Below, piece after piece: positions 23,423 through 36,800 of a stretch of DNA of 64,000 bases. Made by a program: the position numbers and the translations under genes. Each line of letters begins with the position of its first letter. Positions within the stretch are counted from its first letter, which is position 1. Origin of the DNA: Hsuehochloa calcarea. Taxonomy: Eukaryota; Streptophyta; Magnoliopsida; Poales; Poaceae. A model generated the notes under the pieces. The model had not been told where the DNA came from, searched no databases, and saw nothing but the letters and a program-made list of their open reading frames with translations. The stretch is taken from contig CM070603.1 of the NCBI GenBank assembly GCA_036346395.1, forward strand, positions 54,232,868 to 54,296,867, in the 5' to 3' direction.

Positions 23423-24063
23423 ATGGGCATGGCCACCGCAAGTGCTGCGACGGCGGCAGTGCCGGATAAGCTCCGGCAGCCGTGCAGGCCGGCGCTGTGC
23501 TCCTCCAAGAACCGGCCGAGGCCGCTGGTGGTGATCGCGCACGAGTGCCCCAGCGCGGTGCGCGCCCACGCCCTGGAGGTGCCCCGCGGGGCGCGACGTC
23601 CTGTCCTGCGTGGCCGCGTTCGAGAGGCGCGCTGGTGCTGGGCGCAGCCGGGCACGTCGTGCTCCGGGAGCCCGCGCTGGTGGTCCGGGGCACGATGGAG
23701 ATACTGAGCCTTGCTGGGTGCTTCTTCCCGTCACCCTCGGCGGCGGCTGCAGGTGCAAGGGTGTTCCTGGCCGGGCCGTGGGGGAGCGTGCTGGGCGGCG
23801 GCGTCGCGGCGGGAGGGCTGGTGGCCGCCGGGCCAGTGGTGGTGATGCTGGCCACGTTTGTCGCGGCGGCGTTCGACAGGTTGCCGTTGGTGAAGGGGGA
23901 CGACTCCGCGAAGGCATACGGGTGCGACGTGCATGGCGTGGCCGGACGCCGGCGGTGCGGTGGCCAGCTGCTGCCACAGCAGCAGTGCGGGTGGGCGCCG
24001 CTGTGGCGGAAGCGTGAACGGTGTCCAACGATATGGGGCCGAGTTAGTAGTATAAGTTTATAA
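23423..24063 (+). pseudogene. AT-hook nuclear-localised (AHL) protein, PPC/DUF296 domain, frameshifted
   Basis: AHL proteins bind AT-rich matrix DNA through an AT-hook and multimerise through the PPC domain. This single-exon GC-rich copy has SSKNRPRPLVVIAHECPSA, then in a second frame GRDVLSCVAAFERR, then in a third frame ALVLGAAGHVVLREPALVV, RGTMEILSLAGCFFP and VAAGPVVVMLATFVAAAFDR. An extra base near 23590 and a second frameshift near 23630 break it. The AT-hook core RGRP is replaced by CRPALC before SSKNRPRP. The tail after LPLVKGDDSAKAYGCD matches the usual AHL C-terminal region. Either it is a dead duplicate or the frameshifts are sequence errors, but the lost hook argues for real decay. 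Confidence 0.8.
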
Positions 24064-25079
24064 GCATGTCCAAATGGAGTTCAGTATAAACTATGAAGAG
24101 TTTCGTGTTTTTTCCCCCTTCAAACATGATTTCACGACGTTCTTTGACCGTGAGACAGTAATTTCGAAACTTATTGAGATACGTGAATTTTACTTGAAAT
24201 ACGCAAACTGTTGGGGGATTTGCATGGGTTTTGGGTTCTGACCAATTTCATCTGTATGGAACACATGAGTATGGGAAGTTCAAAAAAGAGAGAGAAGGAA
24301 AATGGATATGTTCTATGAATGGATTCGTATCCCAGTCCTCGGGCAAAAGACAATGGGGTATATCTATCCCATATTAAAACAACTTTAGGCATTCCTTGAC
24401 ATGCAAAAAAAATTATACATGGATTTTTGAGCTCGCGAAACTCTTATGAAATACCTATGTTCCAAAATGGGCCTTAATCAGAGTTTTGTAATATGGTTGC
24501 TCGAAAACAAAAAACAATAATTCTGTGCCATAAAAATAAACCAGATGAATGCATTAAAAAAAATGCAAAGATATAATGGCATATTCTTTGCCAAATCTTA
24601 AAAGAATTCTCAAGAGGACAACAGCACACACATGGCATCCGTATACATGTAGATTGTAATCCTACCAACGATGGAACAAGCTGATAAGGTTATTTTATTT
24701 TTCTTAAATTAATTAATTTGACTTAATGAAAAACAAAAATCCCAGCCCTAAATGTCCCAAGTTATTTCCACAGCTGCGGTACACCGTAAGCAGGCCCACC
24801 TGTCGGTTTCCGTAACCGCCCGCTCGAGCTAATCTATCCAGCGCGACCTCACCACAGACAGCAGCCGCCCCCCAAATCGACACGCCCAGATCGGCCAGCA
24901 CCGAACGGAACAACCCTGCCGATCCGATCCGTCGCATCCATCGGCCGCCACCGCCCGCCGCTCCTGCCACCCCTCCTCTCCAGCTCTCCTTACCGCTTCG
25001 ATTCGCGCTCTCCGCTCCCGCTTCAAATCTCCCCAGGCACGGCACACTGTGCGCTTATACACACACCCCGACGCCCTCC
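24064..25079. other. Intergenic and promoter of the RWP-RK gene
   Basis: Nothing coding was recognised. The last 250 bases are GC-rich with a CT-rich leader, as expected for a 5' UTR. A weak TATA-like CTTATACAC is at about 25053. Confidence 0.4.
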
Positions 25080-28000
25080 ATGGCTTCCAACGAGCAGGCG
25101 CAGCCCCCGGTGCAGCAGCAGGCGGCGGCGGTGCCGGCTCCCGTGGCGCCGCAGCCCAAGTCGACTAGAGTGTCGCTGTCGTACGAGGAGATCTCCAAGC
25201 TCTTCTCCCTGCCCATCGCCGAGGCAGCCTCTATCCTAGGTAACCCCGCCCAGCCTCTCTCTGTTTCTTCTAGTGTTGGTGGAATCCATCGCGGGAGCTC
25301 GTGGAAGCAGCAGTTCCTTAGTACCGAGTTGGTGACGGCTGAGTGAGTGACTGACTGACCTTGGTTTGGGGTGCTGATTTGCAGGCGTTTGCACCAGCGT
25401 CTTGAAGAGGTTATGCCGCACCCACGGTATTGTCAGATGGCCGTATCGAAAGGTAAAAATTGGTTTGTTCAGTGGCAGATCATATTAATTTTGCAATCTG
25501 CCTGCTTGTATTTTGGAGTGTTTGCATGTCTAAGTGACGTGAAACCCTGTGGTAAGAAGAGGAAGAAAGCTATTTGTTTGTGAGAACATGACTGTTTGCT
25601 CTAATACAGCCATACAGGGATCACCCGAGTCAAGAAAAAAATTCAGGGACTGTAAGAATATGAATTCTCTTGGCTTGTTGTTCTTTTCTGCAACAATAAA
25701 CAAAATCCTAGCAAAATACCTAGATGGAATTCGATAACTGAAATCAGTTGAAGAACTGCACATTCAATTACGGCTTGTTGGTCTACGGCTGCTGGCTGCA
25801 TGCTTGTAATATCGAGCTGGCTCATACTGTTACCAAAAAGGCAAAAACTAGTTTTTTTTTGGGTCATATTCTGGAAGCTTCAGCATCTAGAACCAAACAG
25901 AGAAATACATTGGTGGACAAACCACACAATACATAGTGTGTATAACAGATAGAAATTTTAATTTGTTTTTTATCCATGTTTGAATAAACTTTCTCCTCTA
26001 CAGTCTTGAAACAGTGAAAGCTGTTATGCTTACCATGTTCTTGTTTTATGGGCCACATATTGCTGTTCAATGTTGTAAAACCAGGCTCTATAAATGTCAT
26101 GTAGAAATAAATCTTTCGTAATATTACCAGCAGAAATACCGTTTCAACAACAGCAAAACTAGCAACCCAATTGTGTGCTCTTGTCCAAAATTGTTTTTTT
26201 ACACCTTTTCAACTTACAATTTTCTTATTCTTTAATAAGAAACTTGATTTTGTTGATTTTAACACAGGCGGGTGAGAGAAAAACCATGGATCTGGCAATC
26301 GTATAATTCTCAGGCATATATCTAACAGCCAGACATCTCCAGAAATATTTTGACCATATAGTTCCACAATGCAACACTAAACCATTTCCATTGCTAATCT
26401 CTACTTTAAGCAAAATGACAAAACTTTGACTAAAAAATTCAAATCTTCCTATTTTGCAATTATCATAGTAGATATATTAATTGTTAAATACTATTGAATG
26501 ACATTTATTAATAGCAAGGCAGCAGTAATCCCATGCCATGCTGTGCACGACTGCACGGTTTGGGTAAAGATAGATACCGTCTGTTCGAGACTGATACACC
26601 TTCAAATCACGTGGTCCCACCATGGGGTGGTTTGCTCAAGAGAATCTCCTCTGCTCTATATAACAGGAATCACCCCCCTCATCTGGTTTCCATGCAAGTC
26701 TAGAGGAAAATGATGGCTTGGGAGAGATCTAAGAACCTAAGGAGACTTGAGAGTGATGCCCTGAATCTCATTCGAGTATATAAAGCCACCTCAAAACATT
26801 TCTTCCACTTCTCAAACCCATCTTCCTATTCATTGACATCACGATGCATCGCATTTCAGTTCATTGCTGAGCAATTTGATTTCCGTTGCTGAAACATTTG
26901 CGCATGCATTCATGTAGGCCGATCCTCATCACCATTCCCTATTAATTAGATTGGCTACTGTACATGTGTAAGACATAGAATGATTGATCCCCTCATCCCC
27001 ATGACCGTTCCCATCGATTGAACTGCTATGGGATTGGCTACTCCATCTTTACAAGATGTAGACGATCCCTATCATCGTTCCCCATTATCGTTCTCCCATT
27101 TGTATTTTTGTTTACAAAGAAAATGAAAGTAGGAAATCCAACTCAGATTCAACTTTATTTTATTTTGGTTCAACTAGAAAAGGCAAGAAGTCGCCAATTC
27201 AATTTTATTTTATTTTAGGGGGAAAAATCACATTTATACTTAATATAGTAAAATACCATTATGTATTGATAGATAATGAATGTTCTCATCTGCTTTATTG
27301 ATTTCATTTCACACCTTTAAATTACTGAATGGTATTTTGTTGAAAATTGAAATAACACAGGTAAAACAGCTTCGAGAATATGTTGATCTTAGCTGAGAGT
27401 AATTTAAACCCCATATACATTAAGATGCAATTGCTCTAACAATACTTAAGCAGTACCCTTCAATTTTTAAAATGCCACAATGTTGCTCCATACAACCTTT
27501 GCAGCTAATATTAACACTTAAAAGTGTGTCTCCTAGTCCTAGTTTTGCTTGTAGTTTCTTCTTTGCAATTCAATCATTTATATTTTTACATGAATCTTCA
27601 TAACTTGCAGCTTGTTTCTGGGAAGACTGGTGTTGACATAAAAAATGCTGAAAGAGAGAAAGCCAAGGAGCTTCTTGAGTTGTCAAAAATTGCAAAACAA
27701 AAGGCTCTAAGCTCATCTGGTTTATCAACAATGTGAGTAGTGCTTTTCCCTTGATACTGTGCTGATTGTTATATTCGATTTATTTATCTATGAAAGTGTA
27801 AGTATTTCTTCTCTCTTCTATAACAGTAAATTTCTGCAAATGTTAACTGGCTCATGTATATGACTAACGGAATGTTGACTAGGAACATAGAATGATACAG
27901 TCATACAACCACTTGCTAGTGCTAAGTTCTTTAAATGCCACCTGAAGTGCTAAGTTGTTTCATATTCACACAAGTATTCCAGTGTCATATCATCATGTTT

Positions 28001-29754
28001 GACACATAGAAGACATAAGAAGTTTAATTTCTAGATTATTTCAAAGGAAGTAGTACTTGAGGTTCTAGTTTTTTAACATGGGCAGGTCTTGCTCTCTTAT
28101 TACGTATCTGCCAACGATGATTATCTGTTATGGTACATCGGGATCTTTATTACCAACGCAATCTTAACTGTTGTGGCACAGTGTGCTTTATGGCACAAGT
28201 GTCCCCTGGTAACTCCTATTGCAGATAATTCTTAACATGCCCTGCCAACAGTGTTAAGGTATAGTGTAATCTCAATATGTTATGCACTACTTTGTCAATA
28301 ACAGTGTTGAACTTGTATGCACCTAACAAATGTACATCTTTCTCTATTATAAGGAAAAGAATAAATAGTTTTACAGGAGAATTTGTTCTATTTTACAGGA
28401 GAATTTGTTCCGTGTAAGTTTATTTATTTTTTCTGATTATTAAGATTCCTTCTCTGGATTCTGCATAACTTAGAATGCCATGCTATTTTCACTATCCAGT
28501 AAGAAAACATTAGAACTATTTAAACATTGATATTGCAAAAGGAAGCGTTGATAATGCCCGTGTTTGCCTTGCTGTTGCTATGCTATGTGGTCTAAAAGCA
28601 CAACACACCTTTCTGTTATACTCGTAGATTCTATGTAATAAATTTGGATTGAAGTCCATTGGTATTGGTTGGCCCGATTTAACTGCCCAAACTCAGTGCA
28701 ACTTAAACTCTGTTTGTTGGTATCACAATCCCTGGATTGATCGTTCGGTCTTTCATTCTTTTGGCAACTTTATGTTGTGAGCACTTGAAACATGGATAAT
28801 TGTGCCTATGAATGTCAATTTGAATTTTTTTTGCAATGCTGCATACAGTGTATTTTTGTAGTTGTTCCTTGTTCAGGGTTCAACTGCCCATCTGCTCTCT
28901 GAGGGCTTGGACGTTGGGCGCAGTAGACTGGGGTGGTTACCAGGTAAACCTGACCATGGCCACTCAGTTTAGGCCACCCCTCTGTGGGACTCTGACCTCC
29001 AAAGCATGCCTCGTATATTGTTCTACGTTTTTGCAAGTTATTGAATGATATTAACCATCTCTCCCTTTCCCCCAGTATTAGTGTAGTGTGGTGTCTTACA
29101 GTTACTCTGCATCATGCATGGACCATCTGATGAAATTTTTTTGTCACACTATTATACTGAAGAAACAATTTGCAGCATTTGTCTGACACTTAATTTGGAC
29201 ACGTTGATAGGCCATCAGGCGCTTTCCAAGGAGTAGCAAAATCTCAACAGGGCAGTTCAAAGGCAGGACAAGTCTCACCCCCAGGTAAACAAAATGCACC
29301 AAGTGGGTTACCAATCTCGGCCCAGGCTAGCCAAACCAAAGGCATCCCTACCTACATGGATGATTTCAAGTACGGATTTCCACCGTCTGGCTTGTCTTCT
29401 GAAAATATGAAATGGTGGGAGACTAGCAGCCACAGAGACTCTACGCCTGCGAAGGACGAGAAGCGAGAAGCCCCTGAATCAACACATGATGCATCGAAAG
29501 GTGTGACTGATGATGATGAGTTGGACTGGGGAGCAGACGAAGCTGAGGCTGAAGCTGATAGCGTGGTTACAACTGAACCATCGGCGCAGCTGTGCTCCCT
29601 GCGAAGGAAAGCGGTTGACGACGGGCGCAAGCTATTGAACGGCGACGCACGCGGGGGCCAGGAGTTCTGCAGACTGCACAAGAGGCAGAAGATGGTGCTG
29701 GAGCAGGTTTTTGGAGCTTCACTGCCAGAGCAGTGGAGGAGCAAGCTAGCTTGA
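25080..29754 (+). CDS. RWP-RK domain transcription factor (RKD-like)
   Basis: Plant-specific nuclear DNA-binding protein. I read four exons, 25080-25239, 25385-25452, 27611-27732 and 29211-29754, with GT-AG introns, giving 297 residues. The N-terminal 30 residues are Gln/Ala/Pro-rich. The domain starts at about residue 33: SYEEISKLFSLPIAEAASIL, then GVCTSVLKRLCRTHGI, then the signature RWPYRK at 71-76, split from the following exon by a 2.2-kb intron. A coiled, charged helix (NAEREKAKELLELSKIAKQK) follows. The C-terminal 180 residues hold a YMDDFKYGFPPSGLSSENMK motif, an acidic patch (DDDELDWGADEAEAEAD) and a basic end. The domain is near the N-terminus, unlike NLP proteins, and no PB1 domain is present, so RKD-like is the better label. 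Introns 2 and 3 show nothing recognisable. Confidence 0.9.
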
Positions 29755-31059
29755 ATGCTGTTGTACCTCTAGTGAGTAGCAACCGATATGGTCTACCCTC
29801 TTCCTGATGTAGCTTAGGCCGATCCATTTGTGAGGACTGAGAAATGCATCGATGAAGAATGGCACTAGTTTTGCCCGCCCGCATTCCCATGCACAGCAGC
29901 TGATAACTTTTTGTCGTTGTTGTTGGTGTGGATCACTGTGTGTATGTTGCCCAGCTTGCTCGTGCGATCGTGCCCGCGGATGGTGGCGCGGCACGATTAC
30001 ACGACCTTAAGCCCTTTTCTCCTCTTATTTGGGAAAAACGCCGTTCTGCTATGGCACCGCGGGCATGAAAGGCTGCCGCCGAATTGTGTTGGGCTGAGGC
30101 AGAGCTACTCCCACTAGCAGATTCCAGCTTGACGAGAGTCAGAGAGATATCCCCGACATTCTAGAGGGCAATTAGGCCGAAATTCTCATAGCCCACGCAT
30201 CAGGCCGGAAAGCCCAAGTGAGGCCTAACCTGTAGCTGAACAGTCCTAGGCCTTTTGATCTGCCCCGATTAAATAGCACAAACGGAAGCCCAAAAACCAA
30301 GCCCGAGCAAAGTACAGCTATCAATATCAATATTAGGGCACGGCTGTAGCTTTTCTAAAAAGCATCATCCGGCTAGGCGAAGGACTGCACAGCTGCACCA
30401 CTGAATGACTGAGTTGAAGAGATTTAGTTTTTGACTGTTTGCCTTTTAGGTCGACTGACTGGAACTTTCGAGTTGGAAAATATATGAAATGTCCTAAGGC
30501 AAATGATGGCTTGCTTGATGTCGTTTAAAAATAATTAACAATAATTAACGACAATTGATGGCACTTCACGACAACTACTACAATTAATGACACGTAACGT
30601 AATAAACCGCAATTAACGACAATTAACACAATAGACTACAATTAATGACAATTAACACAATAGACCACAATTAACAATATGAACCCATATCATGTCGTGG
30701 GGATGGAATGGATGGCCAGGTCGAAACGGCTGAAGTAAACACTAATTCAAACTTAAACTGAGCCACTCACTCCTCTGTCCGTGTATTTTACCACGTTTGG
30801 GAGGAAGAGCTGATGTCGCACGAGGAGTCACGCTTCGAGTACTACGATTTTGACCTGGGTGGCGATGGGCCTTCGCGCGCCGAGAGCAGTCAGGTCTTTG
30901 TGGGGGCTTCACAGCTGTACGGTGCGTCCAGAGCGAATCAACCTTTTATTGGATTCCAAAAAGACGCATATGTATCGTAGATATATTTCGGCCTGCTCAT
31001 CCGTGCATGTTGTCGTTTCTAATGTATGTAACCAAACTGAGCGCACAATGTTAAATTAT
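29755..31059. other. 3' flank of the RWP-RK gene and simple-sequence intergenic DNA
   Basis: About 29755-30120 is the likely 3' UTR. About 30530-30680 is a run of degenerate repeats built from AATTAACGACAATTAACACA. The rest is unrecognised. Confidence 0.5.
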
Positions 31060-33100
31060 GAAATATTTTGAACTTAAATATCTTTTTCCAAATATTTCAA
31101 CTATTACATATTACGTAATATTTTTCCGAATGAACCGGTTCCACGAACAGTACAATCGGGACAAACAAGCATGTCCTTTGAACGTTCTGTTTAAACAGTT
31201 TAGACTCTGCAAAGGTTATACATTGTACCCACAAGAGATAATCATACTCGTTACCCCACATGATTTCATAGTCATGTAGTTGAGCGTCGTCACAGTAACC
31301 TTTCAAACTACCTCGCCCCTTTCGTCATATCACCCATATGGGGTTACACCCTTACATTGTGTGGGATGTTTACCTTGGTAATCTGGAGTAGTTGGACTAC
31401 ACCACAACGACTGACAACTTCACCTTGTATCGGTGTCCCATTCAAGCCGGATGTATCACGCGCTTGCACGTTCATGTTATCCATCTAGCAAGATGACATT
31501 CAGAGTTTAATAGTTTTACTAAGCTAAGTTGCACTTCGCAGACTTGTGGTTGTACTTGTTTTACACGGGAGGTCATAACAAGATTAAGTCTTTAATCCAT
31601 CCGGGCGGATCATTCCACATACCAACCACTCTCGTGCTCTGTTAGCACCCACCACCATTCCATCCGCCCAGATGTGGTAATAGCAAGTTATTAGGGTTTT
31701 AAGGAGTAAAACCAAATTATCTCATTTACTTCAGTCATGGACCACCAATGTCTGTCCAAAACTATTTCATGTTTGAAGAAATGATGATTGATGTATTTAA
31801 TACGCTGGTACTTAAGCAAGACTAGCTAGCATGTCGCTTAAGTACATCCTATACTAGTATTTACCACATAGTTACTATGGTGACATGGAGTAATGGATTC
31901 AAATACCAAGGGAGGGCATTATAATTAATTAATCATCAAATGGATATTTAACTAACTTAAGATTTAATATACATTGATTAAGGAATTAAAGCATGCAATT
32001 TTGGTAATTTAAATGAATATAATTTACATAAAATGTAGTCTCAAAATGATCAAAGTGTCGACTCACCTTGGTTAAAGCAAGAGAGTTTTGATGGTCTTGT
32101 GCTTGATCGGAGTGGAGATCTCCCGCGTCTTCGAATCCTATTCGGACGAACGTATTGGAAAAGACCCAAACAAGTAAAGAGAGCAAATAAATATAAAAGG
32201 AATAACAAATGAACTCCAAATGAAACAATACCAGTGTCATTAGCAAGATCTTGAATTTACATAATTTTAGAAACAAATTTCATAATTTGTAGAGTTATAA
32301 CAGAGCTTTCGAAGTTTGAATTGGAAGTAAATGGGAAAAAAGAAAGGAGAGAGAGAGAAAAAATGGCCCACTAACATGTGGGACCCATGAATAGTACTCG
32401 ATCCATGTGCTCAGTGCATGGACTGGTAGGTCAACATGCACTGTGCACCGGTCCATGGTGCACCGGGTGCATACTGCACAAGGGGGGCCCACCTATCGGT
32501 CAAAGGAGGGGGAATCCCGGGTGTTTAATTTAATTGGTGCTCAATACTGTTCAGCGGGCCCAAGCGGTAGTGAGTCAAGAGGGCTTTTAAGCCGGCGGTT
32601 AATTAAAGCAATCATTGCTTATGGTTTTAAGACCGCAATTAACCTGCTAATGATGAATGAATAGCGGCTGTCCGTGCGTGCCAGCACAGGGAAGCCATAG
32701 GCTTGCATGGCGGGCTTCGCCACGCCGAAGCGAACGCAGCGTGGTGGCCAAGCACCAAAACCGGAAGGTCTCGTTGAGGAGAAGCTGATGGTGTCGGTAT
32801 GGCGGCCACAGGATGGCCGGAGTGGCGGTGCGGTGGAGCTAAGCGGCGGTGGAGGCACGACTGCGGCGGAGGAGGAGCTCCGGTGGTGCCTTGAGCCGGG
32901 GAAGGGGAGCACGATGAAGAGCTCGGGGAGGCGAACCTACCGGGTCAAGAATGGGGACTGGAGAGGGGTGGTGGCCGGAGAAGGGTGGAGATGAAGGAGG
33001 CGGCCGGAGTTTGAGAAGATGTGTGGTCTTGTTGACCCTTCGTTTCACCCTAGGGTGTATGTTGCCTGTGCAACAAATCCTGGTGGCCGAAGGAGGAGCG
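31060..33100 (-). mobile_element. Diverged LTR-like sequence related to the 12.4-kb retrotransposon
   Basis: On the minus strand this region shares order and wording with 39190-39770. Examples are a CATCTGGGCGGATGG-type motif with its partner CCGCCCAGATG, a GCATGCTTTAATT stretch, and ATAAAATGTGGGGATCAATATGATCAAAGTG-like text seen here as AAAATGTAGTC...ATGATCAAAGTG. About 32400-32520 holds palindromic CATGCACTGTGCACC sequences. It appears to be an old LTR of a related family in inverted orientation. Ends are not defined. Confidence 0.5.
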
Positions 33101-33247
33101 GTACTAGGCCATTGTAAAAATCAATAAGAATAGCAACAACAATGTGAACCTTGCATGGCGGTTCGCTGGTAACAAGAGCACAGAGGTACGAACTCAGGAC
33201 TACATGCAATGGCATATAGCAACGTGACCCGCAGCTTGTATGGGTCG

Positions 33248-33584
33248 CCTACCTTGATGGCATAGCCTTGACAGGGTGACTCTGGCTTCACCACGGGACA
33301 CGTTGCCTGCCTCGAGGTTATCGCCTCGGCAGGGTGGCCCGACGACGACGTCTCTGCCGCGAGAGTCACCGCCTGTCTGGAGGGTTTTAGCCTTGACAGG
33401 GCGGCTCACCTTGACTGCTCTGTTTCCACACACCGCCTCCCTCGAAGGCACTGTGTCGACAGGGCGGCCTGACGACGACGGCTTTGCCGCGAGAGGCGCA
33501 GCCTGTCTCGAGGGCACCTCCGCGATAGGGCGGCCTACCTCGAAGGCTCCGCCTCTACACGTCGCCTGCCTCGAAGGCATGAGC
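33248..33584. repeat. 65-bp tandem repeat with alternating unit types
   Basis: Units begin with CCTGCCTCGAAGGC-like text at 33248, 33306, 33372, 33436, 33502 and 33565 (partial), with lengths 58-66 bp. Units 2 and 4 contain GACGACGACG and TGCCGCGAGAG, while units 1, 3 and 5 lack them, so the array has a 130-bp higher order. It stays open in translation in some frames, but I see no gene. Confidence 0.85.
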
Positions 33585-33888
33585 CCATGGAATGAGCTAT
33601 TCTATCTATTGGGCAGACAAGCATACATGATGGGCCTTAGGATTAGCCTATGAACAAAATATTGTACATATAGGGAATGTACCAATTTACTCTTACTATT
33701 TTGTATTTATTAAAAGGTAAGATGGAGAATAGTCATCCATCAACTGCATATAAAGAGCCCAAGAGGGCATATGAGATCAGCTCTGTCCCTCGAGTGGTTT
33801 GGTGTTCTTTTAACTCATCTAATTGCGTGTCCCTAAAAGGAGAAAGGTACTTTATACCCACTTCGTAGTTTCCTAGTTACAACCGGCT
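33585..33888 (-). other. 3' flank of the cellulose synthase-like gene
   Basis: Between the tandem repeat and the stop codon. No polyadenylation signal was identified with confidence and there is no other feature. Confidence 0.35.
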
Positions 33889-36800
33889 TTAACCAAACAA
33901 GGAAAGTAGAGTGGCAGCCACGGCGACAGACAGTGCGGTGATCCTTGCAGAAACTCTCGCCGGATCCTGCCTGAGGAACATCCCTTGTATCAGCGGATAG
34001 CTCAGTGCTGCAATGTAGCAGAGGAGGAAGAATTGCGGCAGCAGCTCGCCGAACATGCTGCCGCTGCTGATAATCTTCCAGGTCCCTCCGACGAGCGCCG
34101 CGGCGTTGAGCACGCAGAGCGTGGTTGCCGGGAGCAGCAGCGTCGAGCACCCGGTGAATTCGAACACGCCGTCCAGGTACAGCTTGTCGTTGGACGCCTT
34201 GTTCGTCAGGTCGAAGTCCACGGTAGCGCCGAAGAGGTTCAGGAAGATGCTGAGGCAGGCGAAGAGCTGGCCGGTGACAGCGTTGAGCATCCAGAACCTC
34301 TGCTCGTTCCACCACGTCCTCACCGCCAGCCTCCGCTTCGAGACCGACACCTCGATCAGGTGCTGCAGCGACGACGACACGAAGACGGCAGCGAACCACG
34401 GGCTCGAGACCTACACGCGCGTCGATCATTGCATTTGCGATCAGATCAATTTGAAGAAATCAGGATTTCACGGCAGGCACTACTAGCTGATGGATGGGTC
34501 ACCTTGGGGAACAGCGAGACGCCGCGGAAGAAGTAGAGCTGCGGGATGGTGGCGTAGCACACCAAGGGGAAGGCGGACAAAGCGACGAACGCGTAGTAGG
34601 CGAAGGTCATGCTTTGAGGTATGGAGATAGCGAGGGACTTTGGGACGGTGAGGGGGCAGTACTTGGAGAAGCCGACGGCGAGCAGGCCGGACATCCACCG
34701 CTTGTTCTGGACCAGCACGTCGTTGAGGTTTGTGGGGACGTTGCCGAGGAACGGCGGCCTCGACGACGGGTAGCAGTAGACGGACGTCCACCCTCGGCAG
34801 TAGAGCTGCCGGAAGCCGGTGAAGTAGTCCTCCACCACCGACTGGTACAAGAACCCGGCCTGCATTTGCAGTGCAGAGAGCAAACAAACAAACAAACAAA
34901 CAGCGTATGTAAGTGCTTCATGTCACATGATCACGCATGGCATGATCAAGTATGGGTTAATTATGCTTAATTTCTCTACTTTTTTTTTACAGGAATTAGT
35001 TTCGGTACTTGCCTCCTCGCCCCATTTGGTGTCCATCTCATAGGCACAAGAGGCCACAAATTCTGCATCTTGTGGAAGCACGTTCCGTGTAGCCGTGTTT
35101 CCGGATCGGTGCAAGGTGCGCACCGACGCAACGAGATCATTCGAGAGGCCGAATCTTCTCTTGAGCTCGCCCACCTCCATACAAGAGAATTCTGTATATA
35201 CGTGAAGAGTTGGTGTCAGGTTAATGCATGGTAACTAGTATACATGTCCTCTCATATATATGCAGTTTGGTTCAGAATTTCAGATCACAATTCACAGTTA
35301 ATGAATCCACACCCTGTGTCACCGATGAGGTGCCGGGTGGTTTGGCACCGTAGAGGGCGTCTCTCCTGACGTAGAAGCCTGTGCCGGAGAGGATCGGCCC
35401 CCGGAGACCGTCCAAACCTTTCCATCGAGTCTGCATGCAGGCATCAATTCGATTTGCCAATACGATCTGAGATTTGTTGGTGATATATTGCAAATGCAAC
35501 CAAGTAGTTGGTGACTGGTTGGTAATTGGTATACATACGTACCGAGAAGACGGATCTGAGCTCGTTGGCGTAGATGTCGTTGCTGCTGAGGTTGTGGAAC
35601 ATCTGCGGGAACTGCACGAAGGCCAGGTCTGTAGAAGAGGACAGACGGTGGTCGAGATGGAAGCACATGGCCTCAAGGATGGAGCTCCGGTTGTTGCAGT
35701 ACATGTCGCAGTCCAGCACCAGCACGTACGGCGAGTTGCTCACCAGGCTCGACACCCGGAGCTGCATGTCAGTTGCCAAATTACATTATATTATGTATCC
35801 ATGCACCCAAAATTGGAGATTAGTCGATATTAGTAACTGCACAAGAATTAATCAATTCTGCCAAAAACGCAAAACTGTTCTGAAATTGATGCATGGAACC
35901 CACGAGGGCGTTGAGCGCGCCGGCCTTGAAGTGGTGAGGCGACGCCCTCCGCTTCTCCCGAGACACGTACACCAGCAACGGCATCTCGCCCTCCTCCTCC
36001 TCGTCGTCAGAGCGGGCGGTGCCTTGTTCATCCGTTATGATCTGACACGCATCATGTAACATCCCGTTTTTCAGATAGCAAATAGCACTGATTATTTAAA
36101 TTCGATTTTCGTTGATTTTCGTTTGCCGCTTAAATTTCCAAAATTTCGAGCTCTCTTTAAAGCTTTGGTTTGTGTTTCAAACCTATCTTCGAAATTTCGA
36201 ATCCAAAATTTAAGTTGAATTTAATTTCCTTGATTTTTGGATCCCTCTAAAAATCTTGTCTCCCCTTGGTTGCTTTTGGACCGACCCATTTTCCTAACTC
36301 ATCTATCATTTCCAGCCCGGCTCTTTACCCTCGGCCCGTAACTATCCCTCCCCCGTCCCGTTCGCCCGGCCCACCTCCTTTTTCCGGCCCACGGCCTGTT
36401 CCCTTATCTCCTCTCTCGCCCGTCGCCTCTCGTCTCTCTCGCCCATCTCTCTCTTTCCCCGAATCCCCTCGGCCGCGTCGCGCCGCCTCCCATTTCTTCC
36501 CAGAGCAGCGTCGTCTCTCGCTCCGTCGCCTGCTCCCTCTCGCTCCCTCGCCTCTCCGTCTCTTCGGCTCTTCGCCTCCTTGCCGCCTCCTCCGGCCGGC
36601 TTCTCCTCTTCACTCGGCCCGGCCTCTTTTTTCCCACTCGGCCCGCCCATCAAGCACCGCCCCACCTCCCATGCCGCCGGCGTCATCCACACCACCGGCT
36701 CCTCTCCGCCATGCCCTGCGCCGCCCCCACCTCGCGTCGCCTCCACCAACTCCATCTGCCCCGCACGTCACCTCCACCGCCCGCTCCGCCCGTCTCGTCG

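Noticed and set aside
33200..33653. Repetitive frames across the 65-bp tandem repeat
   Set aside because: The open frames come from unit lengths near multiples of three. Unit lengths vary (58-66), so no frame stays constant through all units.
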